Below are positions 32,922 to 42,760 of a DNA stretch of 64,000 nt, one piece after another. Every line of letters starts with the position of its first letter. Position 1 is the first letter of the stretch. The stretch lies in the NCBI GenBank assembly GCA_011959405.1, contig BLLX01000004.1, positions 1 through 64,000 on the forward strand, in the 5' to 3' direction. Both the position numbers and the translations under genes were made by a program. The notes below the pieces were generated by a model. The model was not told where the DNA came from. It searched no databases and saw only the letters and a list, made by a program, of their open reading frames with translations. Source of the stretch: Muribaculaceae bacterium (GTDB taxonomy: Bacteria > Bacteroidota > Bacteroidia > Bacteroidales > Muribaculaceae).

Positions 32922-34591
32922 TACCTTAAATTGAGTATGCGGCAGTACTCCTCCCTGTTCTCAAGCAACTTCAGCGCCTGATGCAACGCCTTATTATAAC
33001 GCATGGAGTTGGCCACGGCGCCTTTCTGATAATAATATCGGCGCACTATGGCATCGCTGATCAGTTCATTGAGAATCTCACGGTTCACGTCGAGATCATG
33101 CTCCAGATCATGATGCAGCATGGTCTCAAGAGCATCAATCTGTCCGTCGACCTCCGGAGTCTTGTAACCCTCCACCTCCACGGCTTCGCGCAACTGCTTC
33201 AGAATCGAGTCGCACGCCCTGTCGTAGGCAAACTTGTCAGGATCAATGAAGCGCTTGAACCCGGCGAATATCGAATCGGTCACCACAAACTCCGTAGCCG
33301 CAGGAATCGAATCGTGCGACGCGGCATACATAGTGGCGAAATCATTATCCCAATTGTCACGCCTGATGTTGTAAAGCAGACGATTGATTTTCGGCGACTC
33401 CACCACCACGTCGGGGGTTATGCCGCCGCCGTCTCTCACCGGGCGGCCATGCACAGTATTATAGACTGTGGTCAGACTGTCGGGCATACGCGCCACAGAG
33501 CCGTCCTCATTGCGCCGCGAATAGTCGATGGCCTGGATCAGACGACCCGAAGGTATATAATATTTGGCTGTGGTCAGTTTAAGCACTCCATCGAAAGGAA
33601 GCGTGCGTGAAGACTGCACAAGCCCCTTTCCGAACGACCGTGCACCGACAATCACCGCCCTGTCCAGATCCTGCAGCGATCCGGCCACAATCTCCGAACT
33701 CGACGCCGATCCGCCGTCGATCAGCACTGCCAACGGCATATCCGGCGCCACCGGCTTGCGGATAGTCTTATAGACCCTTTCCGACAAAGCCCCGCGGCCG
33801 CGCGTACGCACTATCTCCGTGCCCTTGGGCACAAACAGACCGGCAATCTGCACAGCGCTTTCAAGCAGTCCGCCGGGATTCCCCCGAAGGTCGAGCACAA
33901 GCGACGTCACACCATGATTCTCCATCAGATCCACCAAAGCATCGCGCACCTCGCCGGCCGCCTTGTCTGTAAACGCAGACAGAGCTATATATCCCGTCTT
34001 GCCGTCAGTTCCGGCCGTACCGTAGTATGTCACCGCCGGATTTACTATCTTGGCGCGCTCGATCTCAAAAGTCACTATCGAATCCGCCACATACGGCCGC
34101 ATGGCCCTCACCTTGACCACCGTACCGGCCGGACCGCGCAGTTTTTCCGACGTGCGCGCCACATCCCACTTCGTGGACAAAGTGTCGGAGTCTATCTGCA
34201 GGATCACATCACCGCCGCGCACTCCGGCACGCTGCGACGGAGTGCCCTCGTAAGGCTCCGCAAAATATATACGCCCGTCGCGGCCCTTGGTGATCACGCA
34301 CCCGATGCCGCCATACTCGCCGGTAGACAGCATGTTGAACTGTTCCTGATCGTCGGAAGAATAATACTCCGTATATGGATCTATCTCGTCAAGCATATAG
34401 AAAATAGCCGTATTTATCGACTTCTTGGCATCGATCGTATCAACATAATTCAGTTGAAGCTCCTTGACCAGCGCATTAAAGATGTCGAGATTGCGCGCCA
34501 CTTCCGTCTTGTTGCTGCGTGTCGCCGCCGACATTCCGGTCACACCGGCCAATGCCAACAGACACACTGTAACGATTTTCTTCATACCCAT
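32921..34591 (-). CDS. S41 family C-terminal processing peptidase with PDZ domain
   Basis: GIGCVITKGRDGRIYFAEPYEGTPSQRAGVRGGDVILQ and LVLDLRGNPGGLLESAVQIAGLF, GGSASSSEIVAGSLQD; start MGMKKIV at 34591 likely. Confidence 0.92.
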   Translation of the reverse strand: MGMKKIVTVCLLALAGVTGMSAATRSNKTEVARNLDIFNALVKELQLNYVDTIDAKKSINTAIFYMLDEIDPYTEYYSSDDQEQFNMLSTGEYGGIGCVITKGRDGRIYFAEPYEGTPSQRAGVRGGDVILQIDSDTLSTKWDVARTSEKLRGPAGTVVKVRAMRPYVADSIVTFEIERAKIVNPAVTYYGTAGTDGKTGYIALSAFTDKAAGEVRDALVDLMENHGVTSLVLDLRGNPGGLLESAVQIAGLFVPKGTEIVRTRGRGALSERVYKTIRKPVAPDMPLAVLIDGGSASSSEIVAGSLQDLDRAVIVGARSFGKGLVQSSRTLPFDGVLKLTTAKYYIPSGRLIQAIDYSRRNEDGSVARMPDSLTTVYNTVHGRPVRDGGGITPDVVVESPKINRLLYNIRRDNWDNDFATMYAASHDSIPAATEFVVTDSIFAGFKRFIDPDKFAYDRACDSILKQLREAVEVEGYKTPEVDGQIDALETMLHHDLEHDLDVNREILNELISDAIVRRYYYQKGAVANSMRYNKALHQALKLLENREEYCRILNLR

Positions 34592-34616
34592 ATCATTTAT
34601 AATACATTCGTATTTC

Positions 34617-35468
34617 TCACCTTTTAACCACAGAATTGAGGGAATGCCCCTCGGCATCTGTCCAGTCCGCCCAACCATTGCTCGGCCGACCGAGAACAAG
34701 CCCGGATGCTCCGCTGGGAGAATCAACGGCCACATCATGCCAGAGAACAATCTCTCCGTTCACAATGCGGCAATGCTCACTGATAAACTTCGGCCGGCCG
34801 GCATTCTTATAACTTGCCACAACGTCCAGAGCAAGCCGGCTGCCTTTCATAAGAACAAACTTTCTGTTAGTCTCGTCATAATACCCCACACCATCCGCAT
34901 GACGTTCCGCAGCCTTCACATAAAAAAGATGTCGTTCGCTCGCCGACACCTGCCGTCTTTCGAATATCCGGCACCCGTAAAACCGTGTGAGCAGCTCAAT
35001 GTCGCGGAAAAACACCTCCATATCATTCACACGAAACGGCGCTATGTTAGGTTTTCGCGGATTGGAGCCATTCAACAACTCAAACGAATCGGTCTCCTGG
35101 GCGGCTTTCACCCCTATATATTCCAGAAACCTCACGTCGTCACCATATATCTTGTGGTTATCGGAAATGAAAACAAGAGCCGTGTCCCACCAATCTTTTT
35201 TCTGCATGTGGTCATTCTTGCGGTTTGCAAAATCGGTGGTCTGGCCGATATATGCCTTTGCCCGGTCATCCGGCCCTTCGCCTTCCCCAAGCAAAATATA
35301 AAACGCCGGCTGGCCAGAGATGTCAGACAAAGTGTTGGCCAGAGAAATTTCGCCACGAGGAATCACATAAAGGTGACATGTGGAATTCGCACCCATATAT
35401 ATATTGCGTGCACCTTCCAGAGTGCCGTCAAGCAGTTCGGTGTGGATGGTAAAAGACTTAGCGTTCAT
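34617..35468 (-). CDS. GIY-YIG nuclease-domain protein with C-terminal DUF4357-like region
   Basis: AFYILLGEGEGPDDRAKAYIGQTTDFANR (GIY-YIG-like), C-terminal WHDVAVDSPSGASGLVLGRPSNGWADWTDAEGHSL; ATG at 35468. Confidence 0.75.
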   Translation of the reverse strand: MNAKSFTIHTELLDGTLEGARNIYMGANSTCHLYVIPRGEISLANTLSDISGQPAFYILLGEGEGPDDRAKAYIGQTTDFANRKNDHMQKKDWWDTALVFISDNHKIYGDDVRFLEYIGVKAAQETDSFELLNGSNPRKPNIAPFRVNDMEVFFRDIELLTRFYGCRIFERRQVSASERHLFYVKAAERHADGVGYYDETNRKFVLMKGSRLALDVVASYKNAGRPKFISEHCRIVNGEIVLWHDVAVDSPSGASGLVLGRPSNGWADWTDAEGHSLNSVVKR

Positions 35469-35529
35469 ACATGATCCTTTTTCTTTAGGAGGGGGAAGCA
35501 CACTTTTCAGTATGCCATAATTTAACAAA

Positions 35530-35560
35530 CCCCTTGAAAATCAGTTGATTATCAAGGGGT
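35530..35560 (-). terminator. Hairpin terminator after tRNA-Leu
   Basis: ACCCCTTGATAA...TTTTCAAGGGG hairpin directly 3' of the tRNA on the minus strand. Confidence 0.65.
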
Positions 35561-35565
35561 CGCGG

Positions 35566-35646
35566 TGCCCAGAACAGGACTCGAACCTGCACGCCTCGCA
35601 GCACTCGCACCTGAAACGAGCGCGTCTACCATTCCGCCACCTGGGC
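35566..35646 (-). tRNA. tRNA-Leu(CAG)
   Basis: Reverse complement GCCCAGGTGGCGGAATGGTAGACGCGCTCGTTTCAGGTGCGAGTG...GGTTCGAGTCCTGTTCTGGGCA; 7-bp acceptor stem, long variable arm, CAG anticodon; CCA not fully encoded. Confidence 0.93.
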
Positions 35647-35656
35647 TTTTGCGCTG

Positions 35657-35688
35657 CAAAGTTATGCGTTTTTTCGCGACTGTGCAAA
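35657..35688 (-). promoter_or_regulatory. Promoter of tRNA-Leu
   Basis: Minus-strand TTTG (35688-35685), 20-nt spacer, TAACTTTG (35664-35657). Confidence 0.75.
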
Positions 35689-35751
35689 TAATTTCGCAAT
35701 TTTTTATCGATAAATTTATTTATCTCCGCATAATCAGCGCTTTACAGATAT

Positions 35752-37146
35752 TCAAAAAATCATTTTTTCAATCACATAGACCCCGATACCGGCCATATAG
35801 CCAATAAACGCGAGCCATGTGAAATTTTTCATATACCATCCGAAACTGATTTTTTCCAGTCCCATGGCTATCACACCCGCAGCCGAACCGATAATCAGCA
35901 GGCTTCCGCCCACTCCCGCGCAGTAGGAAAGCAGCTCCCAGAACGTTCCGTCCACAACAAACTCAGCGGCATAGCCCACCGATCCGGGATCTGCCACAGG
36001 ATACATGCCCATGACTCCGGCCACCAGCGGCACATTGTCGACGATCGACGACAGCACTCCGAGCATAGTGTTTATGGCATATACATTGTGCACCTCGTTG
36101 TCAAGCACCTGCGCCATCCATGTCAGTACTCCGGTGGACTGAAGCACGGCCACGGCCATCAGAATGCCGAGGAAAAACAATATCGAGGGCATGTCGACCC
36201 GCTGGATCACCTTGGGAATGCGATGCTGCTTGGCTTTCTCGAGCATCGTTTTCGAGTTATAGAACACTTCTGTAAAAACCCACAGCGCCCCGAGCACAAA
36301 CAGTATGCCCACAAAAGGCGGCAGATGTGTGACAGATTTGAACACCGGCACGAATATAAGTCCGCCCACTCCCAAAAAGAACATGGCATTCTGTTCTCCT
36401 CGGGTGATGGACATGTCGGTGGCTGCAAAGGGCAGCACCGGATCCAGCTCGCCGTGAAGCCTGCGTGACACAAAAAATATCGGCACTACCATCGACACCA
36501 CGCTCGGCAACAGCACATAGCTCAGCAGAGCCGGAGCCGTTACATTTCCTTTGACCCAGAGCATTATGGTGGTCACGTCACCGATGGGCGACCATGCGCC
36601 GCCACTGTTTGCCGCAATGACTATAGCCGCCGCATAGAGCCACCGCTCCTGCTGCTGGGCTATCAGTTTCCTCAGCAGCATGATCATCACAATCGTGGTG
36701 GTCAGGTTGTCGAGTATGGCCGACATGAAAAATGTAGTGAAACTCAATATCCACAGCAACCTGCGCTTGCGGCGTGTGGTGATCCGCTCGGTGATGATGC
36801 GGAATCCTCCGTGCACGTCGATAAGCTCCACTATGGTCATGGCTCCTATCAAAAAAAACAGCGTCTGGGTGATGTCACCCAGATGCTCCACTATGTCAAC
36901 GTTAAGTACGTATGCCAGAGCCTGCTCGGCCACAGACTTCGATCCCAGGGCAGGATTGTCGGCCACGAAACGCTGAAAATGCTCACCCTGCACCGCAGGC
37001 ACTATCGACTCTGCACCCAGAGCATAAAGAATCCACATGAGCATGCCCAGCAACAGGGCGGATGCGGTTTTATCGACCTTGAGCGGATGCTCCAGCGCAA
37101 TAGCCAGATAGCCGATTACAAAAATGACAAGCAACGTTGACAACAT
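35752..37146 (-). CDS. nhaD: NhaD-type Na+/H+ antiporter
   Basis: LSFTTFFMSAILDNLTTTIVMIMLLRKLI, NSGGAWSPIGDVTTIMLW, LSSIVDNVPLVAGVMGMYP. Confidence 0.9.
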   Translation of the reverse strand: MLSTLLVIFVIGYLAIALEHPLKVDKTASALLLGMLMWILYALGAESIVPAVQGEHFQRFVADNPALGSKSVAEQALAYVLNVDIVEHLGDITQTLFFLIGAMTIVELIDVHGGFRIITERITTRRKRRLLWILSFTTFFMSAILDNLTTTIVMIMLLRKLIAQQQERWLYAAAIVIAANSGGAWSPIGDVTTIMLWVKGNVTAPALLSYVLLPSVVSMVVPIFFVSRRLHGELDPVLPFAATDMSITRGEQNAMFFLGVGGLIFVPVFKSVTHLPPFVGILFVLGALWVFTEVFYNSKTMLEKAKQHRIPKVIQRVDMPSILFFLGILMAVAVLQSTGVLTWMAQVLDNEVHNVYAINTMLGVLSSIVDNVPLVAGVMGMYPVADPGSVGYAAEFVVDGTFWELLSYCAGVGGSLLIIGSAAGVIAMGLEKISFGWYMKNFTWLAFIGYMAGIGVYVIEKMIF

Positions 37147-37319
37147 AAATTAAGACCAAGAAAAAGTATGTGATAAATATTCTCCTGCACAAATTTACAG
37201 AATTTATTCCATGCAACGCCTATAAAAAGGTCGATTTTCTAAAATTAACCATATTTATCAACATTGTTCTGAAATCGGCCACAAATCAGCCGACCGACCG
37301 GCCCGCTGTCTCCGTCCGA

Positions 37320-38651
37320 TCAGGCTTCCTGTCCCGTAGAGCTGCCTTCGGTCTGGGAAGGCCGTGGCCCTTTGTTGCCGCGGCGTCTGCCACCTTCACG
37401 GCGCCTGCCGCGCCCGCTCTCCTTATCCTTGCCGGCATTGACATTCCTGTTTCGGCCGCCGCGTCCACGCCTTTTGCCCTCGGGCTTTCCTCCGACCGAA
37501 GGCAACGTGGCAGACGGAGCATCGCCCAACCCGGCCGGCAGCTCCTCCCTACGGACCTGATATCCGAGAAACTGCTCTATCTGGGCAAACTTGCGCCTGT
37601 CGCGGTCGCTTACAAGCGTCACGGCCACACCGTCGGCATTAGCCCTGGCCGTACGGCCTATACGGTGCACATAGTCCTCATTGTCGTGCGGCACGTCATA
37701 GTTAACCACCATACTTATATCGTCTATGTCGATTCCACGGGCCACTATGTCCGTGGCAACCAGAATGTCTATATGTCCGTTGCGGAAATCATTCATCACC
37801 ACCTCACGGTAGTTCTGGTCAAGATCAGAGTGCATCTCGCCGGCTTTCAGTTTCAGTTTGCGCAACTCGCGTGCCAGCTCCTTGACTTTGAGTTTGGATG
37901 ATGCGAACACAATCACGCGCCTGCCGTTCACCGAATTGAACAGATGGGTCAGAATCCCGGTTTTCTGAGGTTCATGACAGATGTAGACACTCTGTTCAAC
38001 CTTATCGGTAGGCTTCGACACTGCAATCTTCACCTCGACCGGATCATTCAGCAGAGCCTTGGCCATTTTCTGTATCTTTGGCGGCATCGTAGCCGAAAAC
38101 ATCAGCGTCTGACGCTCCTTGGGCAGTCGCGCCGCTATCTGCATGATGTCGTCATAGAAACCCATGTCGAGCATACGGTCTGCCTCGTCAAGAATAAAAA
38201 ATTCCACCTGACTGAGATCCACATATCCCATGCTCAGATGGGCGAGCAGACGTCCGGGAGTGGCTATGATCACCTCGGCTCCCATTTTCAGCGCACGCTG
38301 CTGCTGGGCATATCCGGCACCGTCCGTGCCGCCATACACCGCCGTGGAACTTATAGGCAGAAAATACGAAAATCCCTCAAGCTGACGGTCAATCTGAAGA
38401 GCAAGTTCACGTGTAGGGGTCATCACCACGCATTTCACCGAATCGGAAGGCTCACGCATGCCGAGCTGGTCGATCACAGGCAGCAGGAAAGCGGCGGTCT
38501 TGCCCGTGCCGGTCTGGGCCACGGCTATAAGGTCACGGCCACGCAGAGCCACCGGAATGGCCTGTTCCTGAATAGGCGTACATTCATCGAAATTCATCGC
38601 GTCCAACGCGTCAAGCACATCATAGCTCAGATCCAGCTCGTCAAATTTCAT
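37320..38651 (-). CDS. DEAD-box ATP-dependent RNA helicase (RhlE-like) with basic Gly/Arg-rich tail
   Basis: AQTGTGKTAAFLLP, PTRELALQ, DEAD, SAT, HRIGRTARA motifs; RRGRGGRNRN tail. Confidence 0.93.
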   Translation of the reverse strand: MKFDELDLSYDVLDALDAMNFDECTPIQEQAIPVALRGRDLIAVAQTGTGKTAAFLLPVIDQLGMREPSDSVKCVVMTPTRELALQIDRQLEGFSYFLPISSTAVYGGTDGAGYAQQQRALKMGAEVIIATPGRLLAHLSMGYVDLSQVEFFILDEADRMLDMGFYDDIMQIAARLPKERQTLMFSATMPPKIQKMAKALLNDPVEVKIAVSKPTDKVEQSVYICHEPQKTGILTHLFNSVNGRRVIVFASSKLKVKELARELRKLKLKAGEMHSDLDQNYREVVMNDFRNGHIDILVATDIVARGIDIDDISMVVNYDVPHDNEDYVHRIGRTARANADGVAVTLVSDRDRRKFAQIEQFLGYQVRREELPAGLGDAPSATLPSVGGKPEGKRRGRGGRNRNVNAGKDKESGRGRRREGGRRRGNKGPRPSQTEGSSTGQEA

Positions 38652-38696
38652 CTATATCTCAGATTTTTAGAAAATTATTACAAAAATTTTTCCACA

Positions 38697-39215
38697 TCAC
38701 AGATCCAGCAGACCCTCGGGCAGGTCCATGACCACTTTTCTCTGCTGCTCGTCAATCCCGCAGATAAGATCATCGGCCACCGGCACCAGACGCTCCTGCG
38801 CCTGTCCGCCCACTACAAAATACCAGCATCCGGGCCCCACTTCCATTATGTCGTCTATGCGTCCCACACACACGTCGTTGTCCCACAGGTCATAGCCCAC
38901 CAGGTCTCCGGCCGTCATATCGCCGTCATCTCCCTCCGAATCCTCATCAGTGTACACGAAAACGGTATGCCCCACAAACTGAAGGGCATCAGTCTCCGAC
39001 TCCACTCCGTCAAACATTAGCAGAATGCTGTCCGCACCGCGGCCGCGCACCGACGACACAAAAAACGGCACATCCAGTCCGTCAATCTCCATGATCACAG
39101 CATCTCCCGGTTCCAGAGCCGGATCGGCATCCAGAGCCACCGCCATCTCGCCTTTAACACCGTGGGTCTTGATCACAGTCCCCACAGCCACTTTCACTAC
39201 ATCAGGCAATAGCAT
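38697..39215 (-). CDS. rimM: Ribosome maturation factor RimM
   Basis: VAVGTVIKTHGVKGEMAVALDADPA N-terminus; PRC-barrel-like C-terminus. Confidence 0.88.
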   Translation of the reverse strand: MLLPDVVKVAVGTVIKTHGVKGEMAVALDADPALEPGDAVIMEIDGLDVPFFVSSVRGRGADSILLMFDGVESETDALQFVGHTVFVYTDEDSEGDDGDMTAGDLVGYDLWDNDVCVGRIDDIMEVGPGCWYFVVGGQAQERLVPVADDLICGIDEQQRKVVMDLPEGLLDL

Positions 39216-39216
39216 A

Positions 39217-39810
39217 TCAGCGGCGTTTCTTTTTCTTTGCGGCCGACATCACGGCGGGCACCTCGAATTCCAGCAGCGGAGTCTCCTCAGGATTGAGTAT
39301 CAGCTCCCCGTCCGACAGCATGGCCAGATCCTTGCACACACGCGCATCCTCCACTCCGTCGGGATTCACGGCGAGCATCAGTTTCTTCATGTGATTGGCT
39401 ATCATCATCACAAATTCCCGGCGTTCAGGATCATCGGCGGCCATAGCACGGGCCGCGGCTATCATCTGCACCACATTATTGCCGTACTGACGCAGACGTA
39501 TGTCATGGCCGGGCAACGGCAGCCGCTCCGGACACGACTCCAGATCCTCCCGGGCCGTCACCTCACGCGGATAATCTATATCCAGTTTAAAATCCGACAT
39601 TATGGCCAGATGGTCCCAGAGCTTGTCGCGCCACTCCGGACTGGTTTTCTGCTGAGGAAAGAGATTGCATATCGTCGCCACGATCCCGGCGGCAAAAGCA
39701 TTGCGCTCGTCGCGGTCCTCGATAGTGACGCACTTGTCCACCAACTGCTGCACATACCTTCCGTATTCGGGCATAGGCAACCTGGTGTTGTGTGTATTGT
39801 ACTGAAGCAT
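39217..39810 (-). CDS. DUF4290-like conserved Bacteroidetes protein
   Basis: MLQYNTHNTRLPMPEYGRYVQQLVDKCVTIEDRDERN; start chosen at 39810. Confidence 0.75.
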   Translation of the reverse strand: MLQYNTHNTRLPMPEYGRYVQQLVDKCVTIEDRDERNAFAAGIVATICNLFPQQKTSPEWRDKLWDHLAIMSDFKLDIDYPREVTAREDLESCPERLPLPGHDIRLRQYGNNVVQMIAAARAMAADDPERREFVMMIANHMKKLMLAVNPDGVEDARVCKDLAMLSDGELILNPEETPLLEFEVPAVMSAAKKKKRR

Positions 39811-39930
39811 CCTTAAAAGATGGTATAAATATAAAACGGTTTTTGAAAAGTGTGCGGCGCACAATTGTCCACATGACACGCACGCCGCACACCTGTGTAT
39901 TTGTTCAGGATTGTCGGTCAGCGCGCAGAA

Positions 39931-40677
39931 TCACATGTTCATGCCGCCGTCCACCTGAATCACCTGACCGGTCACATACGAGCTCATGTCGGAAGCCAGG
40001 AATGTGGCCACGTCGGCAATATCCTCGGGCTTGCCGCCACGACGCAGGGGAATCTTCTTGCACCAGTCCTCGCGCACTGCATCGGGCAGAGCGGCGGTCA
40101 TGGCCGTCTCGATAAATCCGGGAGCGATGGCGTTGGCACGTATGCCGCGAGAGCCAACTTCCTGCGCTATGCTCTTGGCCAGAGCTATAAGGCCTGCTTT
40201 CGACGATGCATAGTTTGCCTGTCCGGCGTTGCCGTGCACACCCACCACTGAAGCCATGTTGATGATCGAGCCGCTGCGCTGCTTCATCATCACGGGCAGA
40301 ACAGCCTTGATGAAATTAAACGCGCTCTTGAGGTTGACGTTGATCACGGCATCCCACTGAGCCTCGGTCATGCGCATCATCAGTCCGTCCTTGGTGATGC
40401 CTGCGTTGTTGACCAGAATGTCTATGCGGCCAAAATCCTCAGCCACCTGCTTCACCACTTCCTGTGTCTGCTCGAAATCAGCTGCGTTCGACGCATAGGC
40501 CTTGACCTTCACTCCGTATGCCGCGATCTCGCTCTCGGTGGCCTTGCCACCTTCGTCGATCACGAGGTCGGTAAAAGCGATGTTGGCGCCCTCCTGCGCG
40601 AAGCGCAGAGCCAGAGCCTTGCCGATGCCACGTGCTGCACCGGTGATCAAAGCGGTTTTTCCTTCAAGTAATTTCAT
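39931..40677 (-). CDS. fabG: 3-oxoacyl-[acyl-carrier-protein] reductase
   Basis: TALITGAARGIGKALALRFAQEGA, NNAGITKDGLMMRM, YASSKAGLIALAKS. Confidence 0.93.
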   Translation of the reverse strand: MKLLEGKTALITGAARGIGKALALRFAQEGANIAFTDLVIDEGGKATESEIAAYGVKVKAYASNAADFEQTQEVVKQVAEDFGRIDILVNNAGITKDGLMMRMTEAQWDAVINVNLKSAFNFIKAVLPVMMKQRSGSIINMASVVGVHGNAGQANYASSKAGLIALAKSIAQEVGSRGIRANAIAPGFIETAMTAALPDAVREDWCKKIPLRRGGKPEDIADVATFLASDMSSYVTGQVIQVDGGMNM

Positions 40678-40727
40678 TTTGATCTTGAAATTTTAATTGA
40701 TGAATTAGTTATAAAATTTGGTTTATA

Positions 40728-41354
40728 TCACATTTTTCTAACGGCAAGACCGTCCATTATAAAATCCAGCGACGTGGCAAAACGCACCCGGCGCGACGGC
40801 GGCTCTGACTGAGCCTGTTCGGGCTCACGCATAAGTTCCCAGTCGCAACCCTGCACCAGCACCGTAAGCAGATACTTTACCCGTCCGGCCTGTTCGGTGT
40901 CAAACACTCCGTCGGCCACTCCGTCGGATATAATCCCGCCGATCATTTCATATATACATCCACGCACCATATTCCGCATCCGGTCCGCACGGTCCACATC
41001 GCGGCTGAAAAGCGACCGGAACCACACTTCCGGACGGCGGCCGGAACTTACGGCCAGATCCATGCGCAGCTCCATCAGCCGGCGCAACTTCTGCTCCGGA
41101 GTGTCCATCAGGCCCACCTCCCTGCGGAGCAGGTCACGCACCTGACGGCTCTCGTCCTCGATCACCGCCTCATATATCTCACGCTTGGTGCGGAAATAGG
41201 AATATACGGTCCGGCGTCCTTTCTCGGAAGCATTCGCAATATCGTTCATGGTCGTGTTCTTCAGCCCGTTGCGGGTGAAGAGCTGACGTGCCACGTCAAT
41301 AAGCCGTTCTCGAGTGTTTGTAGCCGTAACCGTAAGTTTTTTACTGTTGTCCGT
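40728..41354 (-). CDS. TetR/AcrR-family transcriptional regulator
   Basis: HTH ...TRERLIDVARQLFTRNGLKNTTMNDIANASEKGRRTVYSYFRTKREIYEAVIE; no ATG/GTG/TTG upstream of helix 1, so start is uncertain (ORF-track GTG at 41294; frame open to at least 41354). Confidence 0.75.
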   Translation of the reverse strand, partial: TDNSKKLTVTATNTRERLIDVARQLFTRNGLKNTTMNDIANASEKGRRTVYSYFRTKREIYEAVIEDESRQVRDLLRREVGLMDTPEQKLRRLMELRMDLAVSSGRRPEVWFRSLFSRDVDRADRMRNMVRGCIYEMIGGIISDGVADGVFDTEQAGRVKYLLTVLVQGCDWELMREPEQAQSEPPSRRVRFATSLDFIMDGLAVRKM

Positions 41355-42744
41355 CTCCTTTAGCCGCGCGCAGAATCAGTCGCGGCAGATCCGTATTGTC
41401 CACCATCCCGCTTATCAGTTCCGACCCGACACCCACGGCAAACACCGACACCGGATTACCCGAATGGTTGCCCGTGGTGAATCCGAAACCACACCGGCGG
41501 TTGACCACGTCATAGACCTCCTGTGCGAATTCCGGAAAATCATTGTAGAGACTGTGGCTGACTGAACCGTCGCGGGTCACAAACGTCTTTGTAAACTTGC
41601 TCTCGAGCACTCGTTCCATCTCCTCGCTCACCGGAATCATCTCCCAGAATCCGAGATTCTCACGCAGATACGACTTCATCTGCACCCATGAATACGGCAC
41701 ATTGCCGCGTATCATATCCCTGCACCAGTTGGTGAAAAACTCCTTCGACACCTTCTGGCAGTCCACATATTCCGTATAGCAGTTATATCCGGTCGACGCC
41801 TGCCCCACCGACATGCCGCCCGTCTCATGGTCGGCGGTCACCACGATAAGGGTCTCGTCAGGATGCTGCTCATAGAACTTGTATGCACGCTCCAGAGCCT
41901 GATCGAAACAAATCACTTCCTTGACAGCCGTTGCGCCGTCGTTGGCATGGCCGGCCCAATCTATATTGCCGTTTTCCACCATCAGGAAAAAACGGTCAGG
42001 CGTATGCTTCATCAGATGCCCGATGGCCACATCCGTCACCGCCGGCAGAGCATTTTCCTTTTTCAGTGAATCTATGGCATGACCGGTCTGGGTGCTCAGA
42101 GTGTCCGAATCCAGCAGCAGCACTTTGCGCGACAGGCTTCCGCGTGCGCCGTCAAGACTGCGGACCACATCCACCCCGTTGGCAGCAAACCGCTCATACA
42201 GACCGTTATAAATGCCGTTACCGTCACGCGTGCCCCTGAGGTTCGAACCGGCAAGAAAATCCACACCGGACTCCGCCGCCTGACACCCTATCTCATAATA
42301 CATGCCGCGATACGGCACATGGGCATAAAACGCCCCTGGAGTGGCATCGTCGGGAGCCACATTCGTGATCAGACCTATTCCATAGCCCATCTCTTTCAGA
42401 TCCACGGCAATCGAGTTCACCGCTACGGAATCGGGTCCCATGCCCAGCATGCTGTTCTTGGTTTTCACCCCTGCGGCCAGAGCGGTGCCGGCAGCAGCCG
42501 AATCAGTCACCGGCGACGATGCCGACCACGTGGTGCACATGGCGTTCACCGGCAAACGCATCATCAGCAACTCCGTGTCACTTCCGCGAGTCATCCGGTT
42601 ATACGTCTCAGCGGCCATCACCTGTCCGGGCCCCATGCCGTCGCCTATGAAATAGAATATATATTTAGGTGCCGCGGCCACAGCCGTAACGGCCGTCAGC
42701 CCCATCACGGCAGAAAACACCGCCTTACTGAAAAAACTGGTCAT
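41341..42744 (-). CDS. Alkaline phosphatase
   Basis: FYFIGDGMGPGQVMAAE, VTDSAAAGTALAAGVKTKN, VTADHETGG motifs; ATG at 42744 preferred. Confidence 0.92.
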   Translation of the reverse strand: MTSFFSKAVFSAVMGLTAVTAVAAAPKYIFYFIGDGMGPGQVMAAETYNRMTRGSDTELLMMRLPVNAMCTTWSASSPVTDSAAAGTALAAGVKTKNSMLGMGPDSVAVNSIAVDLKEMGYGIGLITNVAPDDATPGAFYAHVPYRGMYYEIGCQAAESGVDFLAGSNLRGTRDGNGIYNGLYERFAANGVDVVRSLDGARGSLSRKVLLLDSDTLSTQTGHAIDSLKKENALPAVTDVAIGHLMKHTPDRFFLMVENGNIDWAGHANDGATAVKEVICFDQALERAYKFYEQHPDETLIVVTADHETGGMSVGQASTGYNCYTEYVDCQKVSKEFFTNWCRDMIRGNVPYSWVQMKSYLRENLGFWEMIPVSEEMERVLESKFTKTFVTRDGSVSHSLYNDFPEFAQEVYDVVNRRCGFGFTTGNHSGNPVSVFAVGVGSELISGMVDNTDLPRLILRAAKGDGQQ

Positions 42745-42760
42745 ATCTTCGCTATCAGAC

